A DNA stretch of 64,000 nt from NCBI RefSeq assembly GCF_014217335.1, contig NZ_CP060092.1:637501-701500 (forward strand), given 5' to 3'. The position numbers and the translations under genes are program-made. Positions 30,724 to 39,577 of this stretch are shown piece after piece. Under the pieces are notes generated by a model, which saw nothing but the letters and a program-made list of their open reading frames with translations, had not been told where the DNA came from and did no database searches. The DNA is from Teredinibacter purpureus. Its GTDB lineage: Bacteria > Pseudomonadota > Gammaproteobacteria > Pseudomonadales > Cellvibrionaceae. Each line of letters begins with the position of its first letter. Positions within the stretch are counted from its first letter, which is position 1.

Positions 30724-31608
30724 ATGCTGCTAATAAGACATCAAACGTTGCACCGGGTAATCGTGCTGATCGCGATCATGCACTTGCTGGGTTGCGTAAG
30801 CCCTTTCACGGCCTCGCCCGTGCCCGCAGTTAGCGAGCAATGGCAAACCGCGCCCGTATTCTCTTCACCGGAATCGGTGGTATTCGACCCCCAGCGCGAG
30901 CTACTGTATGTCTCCAATATGCGCAACAGCGCAGTTCCCGACTCTTACACGCCAGACGATGTTGTCTCCAAGGTTTCGCTCAACGGCGATGTGATTCAAC
31001 TCGCGTGGGTGACAGGCCTAATTGAGCCCTCGGGCATTACCCTCTTTAACGATAAACTTTACATTGTAGAACGCACCGGGATTGCCATTGCATCGCTAGA
31101 TTCTGGCGAAATTATTCAGCGTATCCCCATTCACACCACCCGTTTTTTAAACGATATTACCATTAACCAAAACGGCGATATTTACGTTTCCGCCAGTGAT
31201 GACAATCGTATTATTTTAATCAGGAACGGTAGTGTTTCTGAATGGCTTGAACACGAAACGCTCGCTCACACCAACGGCTTATTTGTTAGCGGTAACATTC
31301 TCTATGCTGCCACCATTAAACACTCCGCATTACAAGCCATTAACATCGACACACATAACATTACTACTTTGGCGCTTTTTCCCAATGGCATGTTAGATGG
31401 CGTGCAAGTGGTAGGCGACAATTACTGGGTATCACTCTATGAGGGCGAGCTTATAAGCGTATCGCCAAAAGGCGAAAAACAAACCCTTTTGAACCTACGT
31501 GGTAGCGGTAACACTATCGCCGATTTTATTTTTATCGAAACGAAGCGTTTACTCATAGTACCCTCTCTTTCGCACAATAAACTTATTAGCTTTCATATAG
31601 AAAACTGA
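30724..31608 (+). CDS. SMP-30/NHL-type beta-propeller lipoprotein
   Basis: A probable exported lipoprotein: MLLIRHQTLHRVIVLIAIMHLLGC ends in the lipobox LLGC (Cys 24). The rest reads as a six-bladed propeller of the SMP-30/gluconolactonase type: ESVVFDPQRELLYVSNM, EPSGITLFNDKLYIVE, LNDITINQNGDIYVSAS, TNGLFVSGNILYAA, LDGVQVVGDNYWVSLYEGEL. The ATG at 30724 is chosen over an in-frame TTG at 30703. A TATACT hexamer at 30686-30691 could be its -10 box. Substrate unknown. Confidence 0.78.
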   Translation: MLLIRHQTLHRVIVLIAIMHLLGCVSPFTASPVPAVSEQWQTAPVFSSPESVVFDPQRELLYVSNMRNSAVPDSYTPDDVVSKVSLNGDVIQLAWVTGLIEPSGITLFNDKLYIVERTGIAIASLDSGEIIQRIPIHTTRFLNDITINQNGDIYVSASDDNRIILIRNGSVSEWLEHETLAHTNGLFVSGNILYAATIKHSALQAINIDTHNITTLALFPNGMLDGVQVVGDNYWVSLYEGELISVSPKGEKQTLLNLRGSGNTIADFIFIETKRLLIVPSLSHNKLISFHIEN

Positions 31609-31638
31609 CGTTTATAGCAGCTCTCTCATTGATCAAAA

Positions 31639-31702
31639 TCATCTAAAAAAACGCACGAATTCATCTAAAAATGCCCGATTTTTTGTCACGCTGTCGTCTA
31701 AA
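31639..31702 (+). repeat. Three phased copies of TCATCTAAA
   Basis: TCATCTAAA at 31639-31647 and 31661-31669, and TCGTCTAAA at 31694-31702. Start-to-start spacings are 22 and 33 bases, whole multiples of 11, i.e. on one DNA face. They sit 45-108 bases before the solute-binding protein gene. A 15-base string containing the second copy (CGAATTCATCTAAAA) also occurs at 28960-28974 upstream of the HU gene. Possible regulator site; chance is not excluded. Confidence 0.35.
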
Positions 31703-31746
31703 GTAAACTATGCTTTTTTAATCCAGCACTACTATGACACGTTTAA

Positions 31747-32676
31747 ATGTCAGTGATAATTCGCTATTTCAATCAATTTACACACGTCTGCTACCTCTTT
31801 GGCGCCTCCACTTTATTGACGCTGCATACGGGTTATTTACACGCAAACGCACTCGCAGCAGAATCACCACGTGTCGTCCGTTATCCCATTGTTAATACCT
31901 CTCGTGAATTTTTTCATCGCAATACCTATGCGCTAAGCCTGTTTCGACTCGCTATTGAGAAATCCGCGAGTGACTACACCATCATGCACGTTCCTGCGGA
32001 CATGAGTATTGGCTTAAGAAACGCAAAACTATTAGGCGAAGGCCAGCATGATGTTAATTGGATGCATACCAATACAGCACTTGAAGAATCGCTACTGCCG
32101 GTACGCATTCCAATATTCAAAGGATTAATTGGCTGGCGTTTAGCGTTCATAAGAGAAGAAGATCAAGGGTTATTTGATCACGTAAAATCGCCTTCTGATT
32201 TAGGTGAATATTTCGCAGGTCAAGGTTTTGATTGGCCAGACATTAAAATTCTGGAAGCCAACTCGTTACGTGTGCGGCCGGGATTTGATAGCCCCGCAAT
32301 TATTAGCCTCATGCGTAACAAGCGTATCGACTATTTCCCGCGTTCAATCAACGAAATTTGGGATGAACGATCACGCTATGCAACAGGTGGAATTAGCATC
32401 GAAAAAACCGTAGCTCTTCGTTACGCTTCTGCCGTTTATTTTTTTGTAACACCATCAAAACCTGAACTCGCCAAAGTGCTTGAACAAGGGCTAGAAATCG
32501 CTATTGCAGACGGCTCCTTCGACGCTCTTTTCTTCGAGTTTTTTCACGCTATTATTGAAAAGTCTGCGCTAGCGGAGCGCAAAATTTTCCGGCTTTCCAA
32601 CCCTTTACTGCCTCCTTCCACCCCCATCAATCGCAAAGAATTATGGTACTCAATCGACGAAAAAACTGCACAATAA
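31747..32676 (+). CDS. Orphan periplasmic solute-binding-like protein
   Basis: Resembles family-3 ABC solute-binding proteins, though divergent. N-terminal signal ~15-38 (LFGASTLLTLHTGYLHANALA). Then RYPIVNTSREFFHRNTYALSLFRLAIEKS, DVNWMHTNTALEESLLPVRIPIFKGLIGWRLAFI and a C-lobe with PSKPELAKVLEQGLEIAIADGSFDALF, the typical helix near the end of such proteins. No permease or ATPase gene is adjacent, so it may work in signalling or with transporters elsewhere. Length 309. Ligand unknown. Confidence 0.7.
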   Translation: MSVIIRYFNQFTHVCYLFGASTLLTLHTGYLHANALAAESPRVVRYPIVNTSREFFHRNTYALSLFRLAIEKSASDYTIMHVPADMSIGLRNAKLLGEGQHDVNWMHTNTALEESLLPVRIPIFKGLIGWRLAFIREEDQGLFDHVKSPSDLGEYFAGQGFDWPDIKILEANSLRVRPGFDSPAIISLMRNKRIDYFPRSINEIWDERSRYATGGISIEKTVALRYASAVYFFVTPSKPELAKVLEQGLEIAIADGSFDALFFEFFHAIIEKSALAERKIFRLSNPLLPPSTPINRKELWYSIDEKTAQ

Positions 32677-32841
32677 CCTGTGTAGGCACGTAAATTCAGC
32701 CACAAATTGCTTAACTCTAAAAATGCAAAAACACGTTTATACGCTTGTACGGCCACCCTTATAGGGCGCATCATAGCCACCAACAAAAAGTCTATGTGCA
32801 GTTTTTACTGTACGACCACGCTGCCTACACGAGCCTCTATC

Positions 32842-33534
32842 ATGCCTAATAACCCGCTAATTTCACGCCCCAGCGTTATCGGAAATTTAACTAAAACCTT
32901 TATTGCAGGGCTCCTTGCGGCACTACCTTTAGCCGTAACAGCAGCTGTTATTGTGTGGCTAGCCGAATTGGTGCACCGATATCTTGGGCCAGATAGTTAC
33001 ATCGGAGTCATGCTTGGCCGTATAGGCCTTAACTTTGTTCCCACCGAAATATCTGCATACGCCATTGGTGTGGGCTGTGTCTTACTCGTGGTGTATTTAC
33101 TCGGTGTGGCGGTTGAAGCGGGCTTAAAAAATCATTGGAGGGTATTCACGTCTAGCTTACTTAATCGCGTTCCACTTGTACGCTCCGTCTATCAAACCGT
33201 ATCGCGTTTAATAACGCTGTTTGATAAGCCCGAGAAAGAAGAATACAAAGGAATGTCGGCTGTGATGTGCTACTTTGGGGGAGACCGCGCAGGCACTGCG
33301 GTACTGGCATTATTAACAAACCCTAAGCCAGTCGAGATAAAGCAGCAGCAGTATTACACCATTGTTATTCCAACCGCCCCTGTGCCTTTTGGCGGCGCCA
33401 TTTTATATATGCCCATCGACTGGGTTGACAACGTAGACTTTGGTTTTGATGGGCTCGTTAATATTTATATGTCCATGGGTGTAACTTCTAGTGATTACTT
33501 TACTAAAACAGATATACCGCAAAAAAAACCCTAG
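32842..33534 (+). CDS. DUF502 family membrane protein
   Basis: DUF502 family of unknown role. N-terminal membrane segment (FIAGLLAALPLAVTAAVIVWLAELV, ~18-42), second segment ~75-95 (YAIGVGCVLLVVYLLGVAVEAG), then the conserved NRVPLVRSVYQTVSRLI and a soluble beta-rich tail with VPTAPVPFGGAILYMP-like text (IPTAPVPFGG) typical of the family. The ATG at 32842 is chosen; an in-frame upstream start at 32707 would add 45 residues rich in Arg, Cys and Thr that look non-coding. Convergent with the half-MFS gene. Confidence 0.82.
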   Translation: MPNNPLISRPSVIGNLTKTFIAGLLAALPLAVTAAVIVWLAELVHRYLGPDSYIGVMLGRIGLNFVPTEISAYAIGVGCVLLVVYLLGVAVEAGLKNHWRVFTSSLLNRVPLVRSVYQTVSRLITLFDKPEKEEYKGMSAVMCYFGGDRAGTAVLALLTNPKPVEIKQQQYYTIVIPTAPVPFGGAILYMPIDWVDNVDFGFDGLVNIYMSMGVTSSDYFTKTDIPQKKP

Positions 33535-33573
33535 AAACAAATCGCCTGTACCTTTCAGTTATGCGCTTACGTT

Positions 33574-34182
33574 TTAAACGTTACCAGCCGCCCCATACAA
33601 ATGAGCTTTCGGCAAAATAATATAAGCACTAACACCCAACGCCCAAAAACACCCGCTCATGACTATATAGTACATTTCAAAGCTCGTGAAATTTAATACG
33701 AAAAAACCGATTGGTGTGGCCATTAGCCAGGCACTTGCCATACAGAGGCGCATACTGTTTTTAAATTTTTTCTGATTATTATTCGCCAAATACTGCGCTG
33801 AATAGTCGCCGGCTAGCGCCAATATTTGTGCAACGGCTGCAAAAGATAAACTTAAGAGTACGATGGCCACTAACAAAACAAGTGAATAAATTCGAACATA
33901 AGCAAAACTTATGCAAGCACAGCCACCTATCACTAAACCGGCCGCAATGAGTGTTCGCCCATCAAACGTTTCATGGCGCCATAGAGCGAAAGTTTGTACG
34001 TATACAATAGAGGTTAACGCTAACGCAACAAAAAATAAACCTACAAGCAATGGCCGAACATGCAACTCTTCTGAAAGAAAAATACTGAGTGTTGGCACCA
34101 CCAATCCATACATGAGCGCCGCTAAAATTGCGACACTATAAAGGGTGAGGGACGGTACAGAAAATAACGATAACTTTTGCAC
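33574..34182 (-). CDS. Half-length SetA-like MFS transporter (N-terminal six-helix half only)
   Basis: 202 residues with six hydrophobic segments. They match the first half of sugar-efflux MFS proteins of the SetA type: LYSVAILAALMYGLVVPTLSIFLSEELHVRPLLVGLFFVALAL, DGRTLIAAGLVIGGCA, and LMATPIGFFVLNF at the end of helix 5. Normal members are ~390 residues with twelve helices. The frame stops after helix 6 (VSAYIILPKAHLYG), and only 39 bases remain before the convergent DUF502 stop, so no second half exists here. GTG start. It may be a degraded gene or a half-transporter that dimerises; a function as a sugar exporter is doubtful. Confidence 0.6.
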   Translation of the reverse strand: MQKLSLFSVPSLTLYSVAILAALMYGLVVPTLSIFLSEELHVRPLLVGLFFVALALTSIVYVQTFALWRHETFDGRTLIAAGLVIGGCACISFAYVRIYSLVLLVAIVLLSLSFAAVAQILALAGDYSAQYLANNNQKKFKNSMRLCMASAWLMATPIGFFVLNFTSFEMYYIVMSGCFWALGVSAYIILPKAHLYGAAGNV

Positions 34183-34280
34183 TCAAGGCTCATCCGCGTT
34201 TGTTCAATCAATAAACCATTGTACGCGGGTGGCTGTGAGTGCAAGCTCAAGACCTAATGTATAAGGTTATGTATTGGCCC

Positions 34281-35666
34281 TTAACCACGCATTTTTTCCG
34301 CAATGGCGTCTAGATCTTCGCCGGACTCTAAAATATTGTCGATGGTGACCTTGGCGGTTTCTCTGTCGAGTTGCAGCTCTTCAAATAAACGTTCGGGTAT
34401 TGGGCGCGCGAGGGTTTTTCCAAACCCTGCTCCGGCCAGTAAGTTTTGGGCGATATGCACGAGTTTGGCATACACAGCATATTCATCGACGTATTCAGCA
34501 TTGTGCTGCTGGCGTAATGCAACCACAACTTCTTGCGGCATATTCCAATTATCCATGAGCCAAGAAGCCACTTGATTGCCCGTAACACCGAGTAAATGTT
34601 GTTCGACCGATGCCATAGGTACATGGGGGTTGGCTTTACACACCCGCTCAATGTTACTCCAATAAGGTGGGAATATTTCAGCCATGACTAAATAACCAAA
34701 ATTATTCAGCAGGCCCGAAAGGTACGCCATTCCAAAACTTGGACGGCTCTCTCGGCCTATACTGGTAACCAAGCCTTCAACCGCCGCCGCCGTATAGACC
34801 GCGCCGCGCCAATACTCATCAATATGAGCGGGCGTTAAGCTTCGCATCGACATTGTTCGCCCTAAAGCTAAACCCAGTGCGAGATTTAAAACCATATCAA
34901 AACCTAACACCCGCACGATGGCATCATGGACTGATTTAATTTTTCCTGGAGCAGAATAGTAGGGTGAAGCCGCCCAACTCACCACCTGCGCAGCAAGGCT
35001 GGGATCAATTTCAACAATGTTGGCTAGATCATTAATGTCAGCGTTGGGATCGGCGCGTAATTTAATAATGCGTTGAGCCGTTTCGGGAAGCGGTGGCAAT
35101 TCCAAGGTTTCGTCTAACCGTTGTCGAATACGTTTCTGCGTGAAACGTTTGACCGAATCCAATATTTTTTCTTCATCGCCACGCGCATCGGTTACGAATT
35201 GTGGAATAGGCGTCGCGCAATCCACTACATCCGAAGAGGTGATAATACTCGCAAAATCTTGTTGCGCAATTTCTAACATCGAGCCGTCTGTACCGGCATA
35301 CAACCATAATTTTTTCTGCTTCAGTAACGCTGCGTCTACAATGGTGGGCATACCTTGCCAACGCGGTAGCGCCGGAACACAGCTCAGCTCACCTTCTTTC
35401 ATTAACGGCTTTAGCTCTTCGATATTCACACCTTCAAAATGACGGCCAGTTTGTTGCTGAAGCGCATCTAGATCGACCATGGAACCACCAGGCAGTAAAA
35501 CTTGTACACGTCCCTGCGCATCTTGAAGCAGTATTGACTGAACAAGACAGGCTTGCTGTTGCTGCTGCACTAGCGCAAGGCTTGTTATGCGATCATCCAT
35601 TTGAGCAATGTTGTAAGTCACTTTTTGGGTATCGAGTAACTCTTGAATACTGGCGGGTAATGGCAC
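34281..35666 (-). CDS. YbaK-like domain / HDOD domain protein
   Basis: Two domains. Residues ~1-150 resemble the YbaK/ProX aminoacyl-tRNA deacylase fold (MPLPASIQELLDTQKVTYNI ... VQVLLPGGSMVDLDALQQQTG). Residues ~185-400 are an HDOD domain (LPPLPETAQRIIKLRADPNADINDLANIVEIDPSLAAQVVSWAASPYY, and later YLSGLLNNFGYLVMAEIFP). HDOD proteins act in signalling and stress control, often beside c-di-GMP components. Whether the YbaK part keeps deacylase activity is unknown. GTG start. Length 461. Related fusions occur in pseudomonads. Confidence 0.85.
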   Translation of the reverse strand: MPLPASIQELLDTQKVTYNIAQMDDRITSLALVQQQQQACLVQSILLQDAQGRVQVLLPGGSMVDLDALQQQTGRHFEGVNIEELKPLMKEGELSCVPALPRWQGMPTIVDAALLKQKKLWLYAGTDGSMLEIAQQDFASIITSSDVVDCATPIPQFVTDARGDEEKILDSVKRFTQKRIRQRLDETLELPPLPETAQRIIKLRADPNADINDLANIVEIDPSLAAQVVSWAASPYYSAPGKIKSVHDAIVRVLGFDMVLNLALGLALGRTMSMRSLTPAHIDEYWRGAVYTAAAVEGLVTSIGRESRPSFGMAYLSGLLNNFGYLVMAEIFPPYWSNIERVCKANPHVPMASVEQHLLGVTGNQVASWLMDNWNMPQEVVVALRQQHNAEYVDEYAVYAKLVHIAQNLLAGAGFGKTLARPIPERLFEELQLDRETAKVTIDNILESGEDLDAIAEKMRG

Positions 35667-35864
35667 TTAAAATCTCCTACTATATAGGTCGCATATACGA
35701 ACGGTCATCCATTCAATATAGTCGGGGATAGGCTATTTTCTAGTCGGTGAGGAGATCTTTTACCGCGTCGTTAGATCTAAGAAGCGCGAACATAGAAGCA
35801 CGCGCCAGCAATACGGCCCATGGCTATAACAGCGCTGCTCGCAATAGTGGCCGGCGTGTAACGT

Positions 35865-37985
35865 TTAGACCTGCGCATAGATTTTACGCTGGCCTACCCA
35901 ACGCTGTACGAGCTTATCCGCGATACTGGGTTGGTTTTCGAGTAGATGTTCGCCAAGCGCATTTACACGCTCGAGAAGGTGTTCGTCGCGAACCAGATCG
36001 GCCACGCGGTATTGTGCCTCCCCAGTTTGGCGGGTACCCAAAAGTTCCCCTGGGCCGCGCAATTGTAAATCTCGCTCGGCAACAACAAAGCCATCGTTCG
36101 TATCACGCAATACTTGTAACCGCGAACGCGCTTGCTCAGATAACTTTGCGCCGTATAACAACACGCAATGGCTCGCAACGCGACCACGCCCTACGCGTCC
36201 CCTTAGCTGGTGAAGCTGGGCCAGCCCAAGCCGCTCGGGATTTTCGATAATCATCAAGCTCGCGTTCGGTACGTCTACGCCCACTTCAATAACCGTGGTG
36301 GCCACCAATAGCTGTAGGTCGCCACACTTAAACGATGCCATTACGGCTTCTTTTTCACGGGACTTTAACCGACCGTGTACCAAGCCAATAGAGAGCCCCG
36401 AAAGCGCTTCTCTTAGCAAACACACGGTCTCTTCTGCATTGGCTGCGGCAAGTGTTTCGGAATCTTCAACGAGGGTACACACCCAGTAAGCTTGTTTGCC
36501 ATCGATACACGCCAGCCGAATACGCTCGATCACCTGTTCACGGCGAGATTGACTAATAAGAACAGTGTTAATGGGTGTACGCCCAGGTGGCAGCTCGTCG
36601 ATAACGCTATAGTCCAGCTCGGCATAGGCGGTCATCGCTAATGTGCGCGGTATGGGTGTCGCGGTCATCACAAGTTGATGCGCTATGGCGCCTGCGGGGG
36701 ATTTTTGTCGAAGACTTAAACGTTGGTCCACCCCAAACCGGTGCTGTTCATCAATGACCGCTAGGCCCAATTGACTGAACGTAACGTCCTCTTGGAAAAG
36801 TGCGTGGGTACCCACCACAATGTGCGCTTCACCGCTCGCGATACGGACTAACGCATCTCGACGTTTGGCTGCCGTTAATTTACCCACCAACCATTCCACG
36901 TTAAAACCCAGAACACGCATCCAATCACTAAAGTTATAAAAATGTTGCTCCGCTAAAATTTCAGTTGGCGCAACCACGGCTACCTGTCGGCCACTGGACA
37001 CTCCCGCCAAAGCCGCCATTGCCGCAACTAAGGTTTTGCCCGACCCAACATCGCCCTGCACCATGCGAAGCATTGGCTTGCCGGCAATAAGGTCTCGCGC
37101 TATATCAGCGATTACCCGCTCTTGTGCGCCCGTTAAGGAAAACGGTAACTGCGCTAAAAACCGTTCTCGCAGGTCAGACGCAAGCACAAGCACGGGTGCT
37201 GATTCGATGGCCGCCAGCGCATGTATTTTTCGACGCGCTAAGAAATTCGCTAATAGCTCTTCGAACGCCAAACGCTGTTGATTCGGATGCAAGCCTTCCA
37301 TCAAGGTCGCTACCGGCGCATCGTGCGGTGGGTGGTGCATATAGGTGAGCGCGTGCGTTAAGGATTCGCATTGAAAGTTGTGATTAACCTCGACCGGTAA
37401 CATCTCGTCCGGCGGGTACTGATGAATCATTGCCACCGCTTGCTCCACAATCCCGCGCATTCGCGTCTGTGAAATACCCTCGGTGAGGCCATAAATAGGG
37501 GTTAAATTTTCGTCGACAGGGGTTGGCTGTCGCTCATCCACAAAGTCATATTCGGGGTGATAAAACTCCATGCCAGAGGTGCCCAAACGCGGCTCGCCAT
37601 AACACCGAAGTAACGCTCCCTGCTGAAACTTATCTTTTTGGTAGCCACTAAAATGATAAAACCGCAAACAAACGGTTCCAGTATCGTCTTCTACAATCAC
37701 CACTAAGCTGCGCTTGCGACCCATTGCGACTTGTACACGCAATACGCGCGCCTGAATCATCACCGTGGTATTCAGCTGTAATTGCGCGATAGCGGTAATG
37801 TGTGTGCGATCGAGATAACGAATAGGGAGATGAAAAAGAATATCTTGTAGGGTTTTTAACCCAATTTTTTCCAGCGTCACGGCGAGTCTTTCACCCACAC
37901 CTTTTATTACCGTCACGGGCAAATTTTCCAACGGAATTTTTTGATTTTTCGGAACGGTTTTAGGCGTAATCTCAGACGTGGTCAC
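35865..37985 (-). CDS. recG: ATP-dependent DNA helicase RecG
   Basis: Branch-migrating helicase for stalled forks and recombination intermediates. The N-terminal wedge/OB domain (~20-165, VTVIKGVGERLAVTLEKIGLKTLQDILFHLPIRY) is followed by the helicase core: Walker A GDVGSGKTLVA (~310), motif II DEQH in VIDEQHRFG, motif III TATPIPRT, ATTVIEVGVDVPNA, and QLRGRVGRG, then the TRG-type tail. Length 706 vs 693 in E. coli. GTG start. Upstream, the 156-base gap to the Gfo/Idh gene holds its promoter. Confidence 0.96.
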   Translation of the reverse strand: MTTSEITPKTVPKNQKIPLENLPVTVIKGVGERLAVTLEKIGLKTLQDILFHLPIRYLDRTHITAIAQLQLNTTVMIQARVLRVQVAMGRKRSLVVIVEDDTGTVCLRFYHFSGYQKDKFQQGALLRCYGEPRLGTSGMEFYHPEYDFVDERQPTPVDENLTPIYGLTEGISQTRMRGIVEQAVAMIHQYPPDEMLPVEVNHNFQCESLTHALTYMHHPPHDAPVATLMEGLHPNQQRLAFEELLANFLARRKIHALAAIESAPVLVLASDLRERFLAQLPFSLTGAQERVIADIARDLIAGKPMLRMVQGDVGSGKTLVAAMAALAGVSSGRQVAVVAPTEILAEQHFYNFSDWMRVLGFNVEWLVGKLTAAKRRDALVRIASGEAHIVVGTHALFQEDVTFSQLGLAVIDEQHRFGVDQRLSLRQKSPAGAIAHQLVMTATPIPRTLAMTAYAELDYSVIDELPPGRTPINTVLISQSRREQVIERIRLACIDGKQAYWVCTLVEDSETLAAANAEETVCLLREALSGLSIGLVHGRLKSREKEAVMASFKCGDLQLLVATTVIEVGVDVPNASLMIIENPERLGLAQLHQLRGRVGRGRVASHCVLLYGAKLSEQARSRLQVLRDTNDGFVVAERDLQLRGPGELLGTRQTGEAQYRVADLVRDEHLLERVNALGEHLLENQPSIADKLVQRWVGQRKIYAQV

Positions 37986-38141
37986 GACAGTTTAGCGGTG
38001 CCTTTTATGATTAATGCGCGGCGAATATATTCGGCTAGCGTTTATTCCGTTTTACGGCGTAGCCGAATACCCTACGGTTATTGAACCAAGCTCTGCACGT
38101 GATTTCAAACAGTATTTTTTTTCGCCGACAATAGGTGCGCG

Positions 38142-39251
38142 TTACCCCTTTTTCAACTCGACTCTCTCACCACCCGCGGCATGGGATTTTAACGCCGCCT
38201 CCACTACGCGGATATCTGCCAATCCTTCTTCTCCTGGCGCCAATACGCGCGAGTTATGGAAAATGGCTATAGCATCGTCATCCATTTGCTTTGCTTGCTG
38301 ATTCACTACGGTCTTATTTAGGAATGTTCCGTCACTCGTTTTTCCCTTTACACCTGTATACGACTGCATAGGTGAAAGCTCGTACCAACCTTCGGCGCAC
38401 GTTGCCCGTAAGATATTCATATTTTTACCGACACTGGTGGCACATTTTGCGATAGCGCCGCTCGGAAATTCCAATGTAAGCTCTGCGGATTCGTCCACCT
38501 CTTTAAATATCTCTTTTCGCTCTACAGATAAGCGTGCGCTCACGGCGATGGGGTCTTCACCTAGCGCATAACGCGCGGCATTAATGGGGTACACACCCAT
38601 ATCATAGAGAGCTCCACCACCCATTGAACGTTTTAATCGCCAGTGATCTGCCGCAGGTGCTTCCCCCTCATAACCCGCTTGCGCAACGATGGATTCGATC
38701 GCCCCAAAGGGTTTGGTGCGCGCATATTCCATCACGGTTTGAGTGTTCGGTTCGTGGTGTAAACGATATCCCACGGTTAGCTGCACCTGATTCTTTGTAC
38801 ACGCGGCAATAATAGTCTCGCATTCACTTGCGGTCATAGCCATGGGTTTTTCACACCACACGTGCTTACCCGCATTCGCCGCTATCACAGAATATTTCAT
38901 ATGTAACGCGGTAGGGACCACAATGTAAATAACATCAATTTCGTGGTTGTCGGCAATTTCGTGCATATTTTCATAAGAATAAACATTTCGGTCGGCGATA
39001 CCGTATTGCTTTTGCCATACCGGCACTTTTTCCGGGCTACCGGTAACAATACCTTTTAGTTCGCAATATTTAGTTAACTGCAATGCTGGAGCCAATAGGT
39101 CTTGACTGTAATAACCCAGCCCTACGAGCGCTACGCCAATTTTACGTTTTACCGGCAACGAAAATACGCGGCTACTATAAGCACTCGAAGCCGCTGCAAT
39201 AGCGCCTGCTACTTGGATTAAGTGCCGCCTAGAAAATTTTGAATGCATCAT
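38142..39251 (-). CDS. Gfo/Idh/MocA family oxidoreductase with Tat-type leader
   Basis: NAD(P)-dependent sugar oxidoreductase family related to glucose-fructose oxidoreductase. A twin-arginine signal is visible (SRRHLIQVAGAIAAASSAYS), implying export with cofactor bound. The Rossmann start is VALVGLGYYS, followed by the family motif CEKPMAMT (EKP) and YRLHHEPNTQ; the catalytic MGGGALYDMGVYPINAARYALG segment is near 215-235. Start chosen at ATG 39251, behind AGGAGG (around 39258-39264). It overlaps the DUF962 stop by one base (TGATG), so the two are coupled. Substrate unknown. Confidence 0.85.
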   Translation of the reverse strand: MMHSKFSRRHLIQVAGAIAAASSAYSSRVFSLPVKRKIGVALVGLGYYSQDLLAPALQLTKYCELKGIVTGSPEKVPVWQKQYGIADRNVYSYENMHEIADNHEIDVIYIVVPTALHMKYSVIAANAGKHVWCEKPMAMTASECETIIAACTKNQVQLTVGYRLHHEPNTQTVMEYARTKPFGAIESIVAQAGYEGEAPAADHWRLKRSMGGGALYDMGVYPINAARYALGEDPIAVSARLSVERKEIFKEVDESAELTLEFPSGAIAKCATSVGKNMNILRATCAEGWYELSPMQSYTGVKGKTSDGTFLNKTVVNQQAKQMDDDAIAIFHNSRVLAPGEEGLADIRVVEAALKSHAAGGERVELKKG

Positions 39252-39556
39252 CAAGCCCTCCTATTATTATGTTTTAGAACTTTCGTAAACCACCACCGTA
39301 GGCCCACAAAGAGAAAGCGCCAACCGTGGAAAAACTCCGGCCATTTGCGTTCAAAAGCATGGCCTACGAACTGCAGTATCCAGCCCACAACAAATAGACT
39401 AAACGCGAGCCTGATCAGCGCTGGCCACAGCATACCAAAAGGAAAGAGAGCAATAGATAAAATTATGAGGGGTATACCAACGCAATGACATCGCTGGTTG
39501 ATGACATTTTGGTGGCACTGGGAATATTCCGTCAGCCACTGTAAGCGCCATAACAC
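39251..39556 (-). CDS. DUF962 / Mpo1-like small membrane protein
   Basis: 101 residues with the family pattern YSQCHQNVINQRCHCVGIPLIILSIALF (H ... N ... H ... GIPL) and LQFVGHAFERKWPEF. Two or three hydrophobic segments. Yeast Mpo1 is an Fe2+-dependent dioxygenase that acts on 2-hydroxy fatty acids; the conserved His residues are present here, so a lipid oxygenase role is possible. The only usable start in frame is GTG at 39556. Coupled to the Gfo/Idh gene by a one-base overlap. Confidence 0.75.
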   Translation of the reverse strand: MLWRLQWLTEYSQCHQNVINQRCHCVGIPLIILSIALFPFGMLWPALIRLAFSLFVVGWILQFVGHAFERKWPEFFHGWRFLFVGLRWWFTKVLKHNNRRA

Positions 39557-39577
39557 TTACCCGTTTAGTAAAGGCGC

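Noticed and set aside
35747..36250. Open frame of 167 codons on the plus strand over recG and its 3' flank
   Set aside because: Mostly antisense to the well-supported recG; Arg/Ala/His-rich composition typical of a shadow frame.
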